Assembly: GCA_964456985.1 (NCBI GenBank) | Contig: CAYWDH010000007.1 | Span: forward strand, 1-64,000 | DNA: 64,000 bases | Direction of reading: 5' to 3' | Source: WJMT01 sp964456985 | GTDB lineage: Bacteria; Acidobacteriota; Aminicenantia; Aminicenantales; Aminicenantaceae | Part shown: piece after piece, positions 15,766 to 22,523 of the stretch | Position numbering within the stretch: the first letter of the stretch is position 1 | Layout: the number at the start of each line of letters is the position of its first letter | Program-made: the position numbers and the translations under genes | The notes under the pieces: generated by a model | Seen by the model: the letters and a program-made list of their open reading frames with translations, nothing else | What the model was told of the DNA's origin: nothing | Database searches by the model: none

Positions 15766-17781
15766 TTATTTTCTTGTCCTAATGGAGCGTAAGAACCAGT
15801 TGAGAAGAATCACTGCTAAAATCACAGCCAAAACCACAAAAATGATGAGCACAAAACCGGCCTTCTGCGCCTCATCCTTAGACAGGTCACTAACAACCGG
15901 TAAAGATATGCTGGATGGAAATTCGTTGTTCCGGAAAACAGTCACTTGAGGCGCCGGTTCTAATTCAGGTGTTTTGAAACTCATCTGGTCTGCACAGGTA
16001 AGGGTTACCCTGATCCTGTTTCCCGCATCAAACACATTTGAAACAGGAAGAAGGTCAAACACCAGCTCTACAGGATTTCCATCAGGCAGGGACTCCATAT
16101 CCTCTTTATAACCTCTATGATAAGGAAGCCCCATGTAATCAAAGGGAGGTTCTGATATTTTTCTATGGGAAGCTCTCAGCACCCCTTCTGTAATATAATG
16201 GGAATATCCCTCTACATCCACTTCCTCCAGATAGACAAAGAAATCACCATCCTCTGCTGTGGATGATACCCATAGGGATACAACCGGATGACCGGTCACC
16301 ACCACATCCAGCTCCAAAGGCTCCGTTGTATATGTCAAAGCTTTTCTATCAGTCAAAGACATATCGCCATACCCAAAACCTTCCCCTCTCCCGTCAGTCC
16401 ACCTGTTTTTCTCACCACTTGTAGTGGTATAGTCCACAGTGTACACGTCCTCTCCGAAAGAAAGAGGTGCCTGTATTTTAAGAAAGCCGTCATTTGATGA
16501 ATCGATACTGTCTGAGGATCCCTCTCTGAAATAGAACTCTCTTCTTTCGGTTTCAGGAAGAGGCCAAGTTTGAGCAAATCTCCATGCTTCATTTTGTTCC
16601 TTCCCGATAGTGAAATAGTAAATCGGTGGTTCGTCCATTATGCCGTTTTCAATTCCTTTCAGCCAATAATCATACCAGCGCAGGCACTCTGAAGACAGGC
16701 TAAACTCGAAGGCATAACCTATTAAAGGGGTTACAGTTTTTTTCCATCCCTCGCTTCCCATGCTGTGAGACCAGGGAGTTATAATGAGCTTCTGCGGCCT
16801 TTTGATGTTATGAAACCATAAAAGGGCATCTTTCGGCCACAGGTCATACCATCCCGCTACTGTGTAAACAGCCGTATTTGATTTATTCAAACCTTCCAGA
16901 TAAGCATCAGGGCTCCATTCCTTATAAATCTGTGAGGAAACCTCCTCAGAAACACTGTCTCTATAGGGATTTGATTCGACCAAGTCAGAAGGGTAAATAT
17001 TTGCTTCGTGCTCCTCAAGAGCTTTCTTAAAGAGGACCGCATCCGGGTCTGAATCCACAGGTGGAGTGGGTATTTCCTGGTCCAGCCTTTTGACTAAGTC
17101 ACTCCAGCCATTAAGAAAATCATCCTGACAGACTCCTCCGGGATAAGAAAAGGCGTATAGGTCAAACATAGCAAAAACAGGCATGATGGCTTTCAAGTGA
17201 GGAGGGGCCATTCCTGCAGCAATGTACTGAGTGATTCCAAGATAGGAACCTCCGTACATTCCGATGTTCCCGTCACACCAGGGCTGTTCAGCAAACCATT
17301 CCACAATATCATACGTATCCTGCGCTTCCTCAGGAGTAAAAATACCATTTCTTGTCCCAAAGGAAGCCCCGCTCCCCCGAACATCCACAACCGCTATGAT
17401 ATAACCGTGGCTTAAGATCCTCCTGAGAGCCGGATTTTCCATATAGGTGGCCACTTTCCCTTCTTCTGTATAACTGGCCCTGTGATACCGTGTGTGTATC
17501 CATATAAGAGGGAGCGGTTCTTCAACCGGTTTCCCGTTCACAGCAGGCCGGTGGATATCAGCAGCCAGTCTGGTGCCGTCTCTTACAGTAATATATAAGG
17601 AGACTCTTGCTATCTCATTATACAATGCCTCTGAATAGCCTTTGTATTCACCAGGTTTTGATATTTTTTGTTCCTGTTCTTCCTGATAGGCTTTAACTAT
17701 CACCCAACCAGTAAGAACAAACAGAGCGAATGTAATCATTAATAGTGATGCTCTTTTCCTCTTTTCTCTAAAGTGACTCAT
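15766..17781 (-). CDS. CocE/NonD-family X-Pro dipeptidyl-peptidase-like hydrolase, membrane-anchored
   Basis: A 671-residue serine hydrolase of the CocE/NonD (S15) family. The alpha/beta hydrolase core carries the nucleophile elbow YGGSYLG (Ser179), the oxyanion-type region DVRGSGASFG (133-142) and the likely catalytic His in PWSHSMG. A C-terminal beta-jelly-roll domain (from about 440) follows. Unusually, it has a membrane helix at each end: residues 13-32 (signal anchor) and about 640-665 (FVLIIFVVLAVILAVILLNWF) before RSIRTRK. It probably acts on acyl or prolyl substrates outside the cytoplasm. A deleted paralogue lies at 5260-5640. Transcribed divergently from the kinase gene. Confidence 0.88.
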   Translation of the reverse strand: MSHFREKRKRASLLMITFALFVLTGWVIVKAYQEEQEQKISKPGEYKGYSEALYNEIARVSLYITVRDGTRLAADIHRPAVNGKPVEEPLPLIWIHTRYHRASYTEEGKVATYMENPALRRILSHGYIIAVVDVRGSGASFGTRNGIFTPEEAQDTYDIVEWFAEQPWCDGNIGMYGGSYLGITQYIAAGMAPPHLKAIMPVFAMFDLYAFSYPGGVCQDDFLNGWSDLVKRLDQEIPTPPVDSDPDAVLFKKALEEHEANIYPSDLVESNPYRDSVSEEVSSQIYKEWSPDAYLEGLNKSNTAVYTVAGWYDLWPKDALLWFHNIKRPQKLIITPWSHSMGSEGWKKTVTPLIGYAFEFSLSSECLRWYDYWLKGIENGIMDEPPIYYFTIGKEQNEAWRFAQTWPLPETERREFYFREGSSDSIDSSNDGFLKIQAPLSFGEDVYTVDYTTTSGEKNRWTDGRGEGFGYGDMSLTDRKALTYTTEPLELDVVVTGHPVVSLWVSSTAEDGDFFVYLEEVDVEGYSHYITEGVLRASHRKISEPPFDYMGLPYHRGYKEDMESLPDGNPVELVFDLLPVSNVFDAGNRIRVTLTCADQMSFKTPELEPAPQVTVFRNNEFPSSISLPVVSDLSKDEAQKAGFVLIIFVVLAVILAVILLNWFLRSIRTRK

Positions 17782-17898
17782 TTATCAATCCTCCTTCAAC
17801 TTTTTTTTTACTTCATATGAAATCAATTGTCCAGCAAGAAGAAAACAAAAGATGCTTTTATTGACAATACTTTGCCTCAAGCAGATAATGAAAAAAAG

Positions 17899-18873
17899 AT
17901 GTCTAAAGGTCCTGTCATTATCGTTCCAGGCGGATTAAATACGGATATTATCGGACTGGGTGTTGAAAAAATCATAAGCAAGGGAGAACTCACATTAGGG
18001 GGAAGGCTTAAGATCGGACCTGGTGGAAAAGCGCGAAACATGGCTCAGATGTCAGCCGCTTTTCTTGGAAAAAATAAAGTCGCTATGATCGGGAGAACCA
18101 GCCAAGACCCCTATGGACTATGGAAGATCCCTTTGGAAAGCCTTCAGGCAGAGGGCGTGGATACCTCTTACGTCAAAGTCTCGGATTTCGAAGAATCAGG
18201 CAGAAAATTTCCGGGTGTTGCGCTCATTCCTGTTGATAAAAAAGGAAAAAACCAGATCTATGTTCTACCCGGCGCTAACTCTGACTTTAGCATCAGTGAC
18301 ATTGAGGAGGCCAATGAGCTTTTTCTAAACAAAAAAGGGAATAAAGTCATGCTGCTGGCTCTTGAAATCCCTATCCGGACCGCCTTGTTCTCCATTGAAA
18401 AAGCCAATAGTTCAGGCATCCGGGTCATCCTGGATCCCGGTGGCATCCGGGCTCCTATAGCCGGTCTGCTCAGTGAAAAAATCTTTCTCATTAAACCGAA
18501 TGAACATGAAGCTCAGATACTGACGGGCATTAAAGTAAGTGACTTTGATTCAGCTTCTCTAGCTGCAGAGATTTTTATTTCAAAAGGAATCCAAAACGTC
18601 CTCATAACTCACGGGGAGAGGGGAGCCTATTTTTTTAATGAAAAAAAATCCATTCACATCCCCTGCCCGGAAGTGCCGGATACAGGGACCTATGATGAGA
18701 CCGGATGCGGGGACCAGGTCTCTGCCCTGGCTGCTTCAGGACTTGCGGAAGGAAAAAATATATCTGAAGTAGCGGAGCTTTCTATACTAGCAGGCACTAT
18801 GCAGTTTCACAGGGCTGGAATCCAGCCTGTTAAGAAAAAAGAGCTTTGGGATATGAAAGGGAGAAGACAATGA
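17899..18873 (+). CDS. PfkB-family sugar kinase
   Basis: A ribokinase/fructokinase-type PfkB kinase that phosphorylates a sugar with ATP in the cytoplasm. The start ATG was chosen because the fold begins directly after it (MSKGPVIIVPGGLNTDIIGLG); a TTG at 17827 would add 24 charged residues. The substrate-binding GG motif (GPGGKARNMAQM), the KPNEHEA motif and the catalytic region DETGCGDQ are present; the last is a variant of the usual DTxGAGD with the catalytic Asp kept. The stop overlaps the next ATG (ATGA). With the lyxose/mannose isomerase downstream, fructose or a related ketose is a plausible substrate. Confidence 0.85.
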   Translation: MSKGPVIIVPGGLNTDIIGLGVEKIISKGELTLGGRLKIGPGGKARNMAQMSAAFLGKNKVAMIGRTSQDPYGLWKIPLESLQAEGVDTSYVKVSDFEESGRKFPGVALIPVDKKGKNQIYVLPGANSDFSISDIEEANELFLNKKGNKVMLLALEIPIRTALFSIEKANSSGIRVILDPGGIRAPIAGLLSEKIFLIKPNEHEAQILTGIKVSDFDSASLAAEIFISKGIQNVLITHGERGAYFFNEKKSIHIPCPEVPDTGTYDETGCGDQVSALAASGLAEGKNISEVAELSILAGTMQFHRAGIQPVKKKELWDMKGRRQ

Positions 18874-19412
18874 AAAAAGAGGAAGCCCAAAAAATAAGAG
18901 AGAAAGCTTACCAAATACTTAGGGACGCACATATCGCTTTAACTGAGGAGGAAAGAAAAAATATGGAAGTGGCTGACTGCGGTTTTGACGATATTGAGAA
19001 CCTGGGACTTCAAGCCGTGACCTATATCAATACCAACAGATATTGTGCTAAGGAAATCATCCTCCTTCCGGGACAGTTTTTTCCTGAACACCTCCATCCT
19101 CCCATAAACAAAGATAACAGAGGAAAGCAGGAGACATTCAGGTGCCGGTGGGGAAAAGTCCTTCTTTATTTGGAAGGGAAGCCCTCTCCAAAACCAAAAG
19201 CCAGGATCCCGGATAAATACAGACCTTATCTAACAGTCTGGAAAGAAGTGGAACTTCGACCCGGAGACCAGTACACCATTACACCGGACACAAAACACTG
19301 GTTTCAAGCCGGAGAAAAAGGAGGAGTGGTCTCTGAATTTTCCTCTATCAGCATAGACGAAAAGGATGTGTTCACAGATCCCAGAGTCAAACGAATCCCC
19401 ACCATTGAATAA
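18870..19412 (+). CDS. D-lyxose/D-mannose isomerase-like cupin
   Basis: A 180-residue cupin of the D-lyxose ketol-isomerase family, which interconverts D-lyxose/D-xylulose and D-mannose/D-fructose with a divalent metal. The metal ligands are all visible: His74 and His76 (PEHLHPP), Glu88 (KQETFRC) and His143 (DTKHWFQ). The ATG at 18870 was chosen for its ribosome site AGGGAGAAG and its 4-bp overlap with the kinase gene. The pairing with a PfkB kinase suggests mannose to fructose to fructose-phosphate. Confidence 0.88.
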   Translation: MKKEEAQKIREKAYQILRDAHIALTEEERKNMEVADCGFDDIENLGLQAVTYINTNRYCAKEIILLPGQFFPEHLHPPINKDNRGKQETFRCRWGKVLLYLEGKPSPKPKARIPDKYRPYLTVWKEVELRPGDQYTITPDTKHWFQAGEKGGVVSEFSSISIDEKDVFTDPRVKRIPTIE

Positions 19413-19444
19413 CCAAATTTTTTTTATTATTCATAGAAAATAAA

Positions 19445-20614
19445 ATGAATGCAAAGGAAAGATTTCTTAAGGCAATAGAGAGAAAAATCCCGGACAGACT
19501 CCCTGTCACAACACACCATGTGATGCCCTCTTTTCTGGAGAAATACATGAAGGGGATCTCCTATCAGGAATTTTTCGACTTTTTCGGCCTTGATCCTATT
19601 TTATGGATCGCGGCTCACAAGCCATCAAAAGATAAGGAATCTTTTCATCATTCAGGAAAAGATGAATCGGATTATCTGACTCCTCCTCTTCTGCGCTCTG
19701 ATAACTGGAAATACACTATAACAAAAATCCCTGATCCCAGCTATCGCACGCTCCGCTATGAAATAAAAACACCAGCAAAGACTTTAGCCATGACACTTCA
19801 GAGTTCCCCTCAAACATCCTGGGTTTCAGAAAGGCTTATCAAAGAAAAAAAAGATATCGAAATACTCGAAAAGTACGCTCCTGTTCCTGTCTGCAATATA
19901 AAGAGCATAAATGAAAAAGCAAAGGAATTCGGAGACAGAGGCCTCGTCCGCGGGACCATCCCCGGATTCGATGTCTATGGACAGCCCGGATGCTGGCAGG
20001 ACGCTGCGGTTCTTTTCGGCATAGAAGAGCTCATCATGGAGACTTTCAGTGATCCGGAATGGGTGCACACCTTTCTCCATATACTGAAACAGAGAAAAAT
20101 GACGTTCGTCCGATCACTCAAGGGAGCGGCGTTTGACCTCATAGAACACGGGGGCGGGGATGCGTCATCAACCGTGATATCCCCGAAAATTTTCGATGAA
20201 TTCGTGGCTCCGTATGACTCCGAGCTTATTGAGGAAGCTCACAAACAGGGTCAGAGAATAGTGTACCACACCTGCGGAGGGATGATGCCTCTTCTTGAAA
20301 GGATCGCGGATATGGGGCCCGATGCAGCGGAAACCTTCACCCCCAAAGCCATGGGAGGGGATGCGGACCTCAGAGAGGCTAAAAAACGGATCGGGCACAG
20401 ATTGTGTATGATCGGAGGGTTTGACCAGTTTCACTATTTTGAGGGCTGCACTCCGGAAGAGACCCGAAAAGAAGTCAGGCGCTGTTTTAAAGAAGCCGGC
20501 GAAGGGGGAGGATTCATAATCTCTCCTTCGGACCATTTTTTCGACGCTGAAATCGAGCTCATTCAAGCCTATGCTGACGAAGCCAGAAAATGTGTATATG
20601 GGGACGTCCCATAA
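19445..20614 (+). CDS. Uroporphyrinogen decarboxylase-family protein
   Basis: A 389-residue TIM-barrel protein of the URO-D superfamily (HemE/MtaA/CmuA-like): MNAKERFLKAIERKIPDRLP at the start, then GTIPGFDVYGQPGCWQDA, HTCGGMMPLLERIADMGPDA and a C-terminal IISPSDHFFDAEIELIQAY. Many such proteins outside haem synthesis have unknown roles or act in methyl transfer; the HTCG and IGGFDQ positions match that broad group. It is 32 bp after the isomerase gene on the same strand, so it probably belongs to this sugar operon, but no reaction can be assigned. Its last codons and stop lie inside the 28-bp repeat at 20600-20627. Confidence 0.82.
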   Translation: MNAKERFLKAIERKIPDRLPVTTHHVMPSFLEKYMKGISYQEFFDFFGLDPILWIAAHKPSKDKESFHHSGKDESDYLTPPLLRSDNWKYTITKIPDPSYRTLRYEIKTPAKTLAMTLQSSPQTSWVSERLIKEKKDIEILEKYAPVPVCNIKSINEKAKEFGDRGLVRGTIPGFDVYGQPGCWQDAAVLFGIEELIMETFSDPEWVHTFLHILKQRKMTFVRSLKGAAFDLIEHGGGDASSTVISPKIFDEFVAPYDSELIEEAHKQGQRIVYHTCGGMMPLLERIADMGPDAAETFTPKAMGGDADLREAKKRIGHRLCMIGGFDQFHYFEGCTPEETRKEVRRCFKEAGEGGGFIISPSDHFFDAEIELIQAYADEARKCVYGDVP

Positions 20615-20627
20615 GGTACCACCCTAT
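20600..20627 (+). repeat. 28-bp direct repeat, left copy
   Basis: GGGGACGTCCC followed by ATAAGGTACCACCCTAT, with 27 of 28 bases identical to 25115-25142 in the same orientation. It contains the palindromes GGGACGTCCC and GGTACC and supplies the last residues and stop of the URO-D-family gene. Confidence 0.85.
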
Positions 20628-20650
20628 GATTCTTTCTTTTTGGTCTCTGG

Positions 20651-20680
20651 TTGACCGGAACTGGTTTTTATGATTAATAT
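20651..20680 (+). promoter_or_regulatory. Promoter of the arylsulfotransferase-like gene
   Basis: TTGACC (20651-20656), 18-bp spacer, TAATAT (20675-20680), ahead of the ribosome site AGAGGAGGAATG and the ATG at 20709. Confidence 0.5.
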
Positions 20681-20708
20681 GAGTGATCACAAAGAGGAGG
20701 AATGAAGG

Positions 20709-21995
20709 ATGAAGCAAATAATAAGAAACATGTTTATCCTTGCAGTTATACTGGCATTTCTGAATCCGGCCGGCCAGGGATTTGGTCAGACAGTCTTCCC
20801 TACAGGAACAACAATCTATAAGCCAAAAAAAGCATACAGCAGCTATATCCTGATCGCTGATCATTCAGCAAAGAGCAATCATCAGGATGACAGGGTCAGG
20901 GCAGCGGCGGCCAATACGTTCCCCGATGACATCCGGCTGATTGATATGAACGGTAATGTGGTGCACACGTGGAAAGTCACGCCCTCAATGAACAAAAGGT
21001 GCCGTCTGCTTTCAAACGGACATCTTGTCTACGCGGGAGTTCCAAAGACGATCATAGAATACGATTGGGACGGCTATGTTGTCTGGACTCATGAAGGAAT
21101 CGGGTCCATTAACGATTTGCGTATTCTGCCCAATAACAACCGTCTTCTGATCGCCCATGAGCCGATCCCGGAGGAATTCCAGAAAAAAGTCAAAGACGTG
21201 GAAATCGCACCCTGGTGGCCCCTGAGAAAAAGAGGAAGCGAAGAACACCAACTGGGCGCTGATTTGTACGAAGTCAATCTGAAAGGAGAAGTCGTCTGGG
21301 AGTGGCACGCTTACAATCATCTTGATCTGAACCTCTTTTCACCGGCAACGCCTGAAGGAGACTGGCTGCATGTGAATTCAGCAGCACCCCTGCCGGAGAA
21401 CAAGTGGTATGATGAGGGGGACGAGAGATTCAGGCCCGGTAATATTCTGCTCAATGCAAGAAACATCAATATGATGTATATCATTGATAAAAAAACTAAA
21501 AAAATCGTCTGGGAAGGAACACATCATTATAAGGGAGGCATGGCCCACTGCCACGAACCGGAGATGATCGAGAAAGGACTTCCCGGAGCAGGCAATATCA
21601 TCCTCTTTGACAATGGTTTGTTTACGCGGCACCGGACCCATACCGGCCAGACGTTCATTATTGAACTCAATCCCGTATCAAAGGAAATCGTGTGGATCTA
21701 TGAAACCCACGGCTATGCTAACATCAAATTTTTCAGCAAGACCATGGGCACGCAAAAAAGGCTTCCGAACGGTAACACCTATATCTCAGAGGACAACAAG
21801 GGAAGGCTTTTTCAGGTAACCCCAGAAGGCGAAATCGTGTGGGAATACGTAAACCGAGGGGGAACCACCCGGCCTTCTGTCGTCCCTTATGACTTCACAC
21901 CGCAGCTGAGAGCCATGCCCAGGCCTGAAGAGCTGTCCGTTACCCCGCCCGATAACCTGGAATGGCACCTTAAGCCAGATAAATCAAGAAAATAG
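20709..21995 (+). CDS. Secreted arylsulfotransferase-like beta-propeller protein
   Basis: A 428-residue protein with a signal peptide (about 1-25) and a beta-propeller built from WD/PQQ-like repeats (IRLIDMNGNVVHTW, TIIEYDWDGYVVWTH, DLYEVNLKGEVVWEWHAY, TFIIELNPVSKEIVWIY, RLFQVTPEGEIVWEY). This is the arylsulfotransferase (ASST) type, where a catalytic His accepts sulfate from an aryl ester; candidate His residues occur in MAHCHEPE and FTRHRTH. No thiol-disulfide partner is adjacent, so a structural or sensory role remains possible. The gene sits in the segment bounded by direct repeats. Strong ribosome site. Confidence 0.75.
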   Translation: MKQIIRNMFILAVILAFLNPAGQGFGQTVFPTGTTIYKPKKAYSSYILIADHSAKSNHQDDRVRAAAANTFPDDIRLIDMNGNVVHTWKVTPSMNKRCRLLSNGHLVYAGVPKTIIEYDWDGYVVWTHEGIGSINDLRILPNNNRLLIAHEPIPEEFQKKVKDVEIAPWWPLRKRGSEEHQLGADLYEVNLKGEVVWEWHAYNHLDLNLFSPATPEGDWLHVNSAAPLPENKWYDEGDERFRPGNILLNARNINMMYIIDKKTKKIVWEGTHHYKGGMAHCHEPEMIEKGLPGAGNIILFDNGLFTRHRTHTGQTFIIELNPVSKEIVWIYETHGYANIKFFSKTMGTQKRLPNGNTYISEDNKGRLFQVTPEGEIVWEYVNRGGTTRPSVVPYDFTPQLRAMPRPEELSVTPPDNLEWHLKPDKSRK

Positions 21996-22085
21996 AAAAA
22001 TCACCTGCTTCAACCGGAGCCCGGGCGTAATACTCATTTAATCCGCTGTTTTCTCTCTCTATAAGACGAACCACTTCCTCTTCCC
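21994..22085 (-). pseudogene. Fossil of a TPR-thioredoxin lipoprotein gene
   Basis: Minus strand reads EEEVVRLIERENSGLNEYYA then RAPVEAGDFS, matching EAVRLRERKNSEFNEHYVQS and LVESGDFS of the intact protein encoded at 25291-27186. DNA similarity is obvious against about 25910-26000. Only some 30 codons survive and a stop follows soon. Confidence 0.75.
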
Positions 22086-22096
22086 AATTATTGAAA

Positions 22097-22118
22097 TTTC
22101 TTACATTTGTTTAAGAAA
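22097..22118. promoter_or_regulatory. Inverted repeat upstream of the first padR gene
   Basis: TTTCTTA (22097-22103) and TAAGAAA (22112-22118), a perfect 7-bp inverted repeat with an 8-bp centre, 75 bp before the padR start. Confidence 0.4.
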
Positions 22119-22147
22119 ATTAAAGAAAAATGTTGCATCAGAGGGCG

Positions 22148-22172
22148 ATTTGTTTTATATTATTTAACAAAT
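22148..22172. promoter_or_regulatory. Probable PadR operator
   Basis: ATTTGTT (22148-22154) and AACAAAT (22166-22172), perfect 7-bp arms with an 11-bp AT-rich centre, 20 bp before the padR ATG. Position and symmetry fit autoregulation by a dimeric winged-helix repressor. Confidence 0.55.
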
Positions 22173-22191
22173 AGGAACAGAAGGAGTCACT

Positions 22192-22512
22192 ATGAGAATT
22201 TTATCCAGATCGGAAGAATACGTTTTACTGGCGATTTGGAGGCTCGAAGGAAATGCTTATACCCTTTCCATCCTCGATCAGATCTCCCAGGTCACAGGCT
22301 ATAAATGGCAGATCGGTGCCGTTTATGTACCTTTGGAGAAACTCAGGAAAAAAGGCTACGTGAAGAAAACCAAAGGAGAGCCCACTCCCGAGCGCGGCGG
22401 GAGAAGCAAATTCCTTTACACGCTAACAGATTCGGGACGGAAGGCCCTCAAGGAAATCAAGGAAATCCAGGACACAGCCTGGGCAGGTGCGTCTAAAGCC
22501 ACGTTTGAATGA
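22192..22512 (+). CDS. PadR-family transcriptional regulator (first)
   Basis: A 106-residue single-domain PadR winged-helix protein: LSRSEEYVLLAIWRLEGNAY, IGAVYVPLEKLRKKGYVKK, PERGGRSKFLYTLTDSGRKALKEI. It lacks the longer C-terminal dimerisation helix of classical PadR (short, acidobacterial-type). It is followed after 11 bp by the permease gene, the usual pairing in Acidobacteriota-like genomes, so it probably represses that gene and itself through the inverted repeat at 22148-22172. Ribosome site GAAGGAG, ATG at 22192. Confidence 0.9.
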   Translation: MRILSRSEEYVLLAIWRLEGNAYTLSILDQISQVTGYKWQIGAVYVPLEKLRKKGYVKKTKGEPTPERGGRSKFLYTLTDSGRKALKEIKEIQDTAWAGASKATFE

Positions 22513-22523
22513 GATAATGTCCG

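Noticed and set aside
17817..17864. 15-codon ORF before the PfkB gene
   Set aside because: It has no ribosome site, no overlap with the next start, and nothing else to support it.
20600..20627. URO-D C terminus as evidence for a fused gene
   Set aside because: The final residues and stop come from the repeat, but the family already ends near this point, so there is no sign of a disrupted domain.
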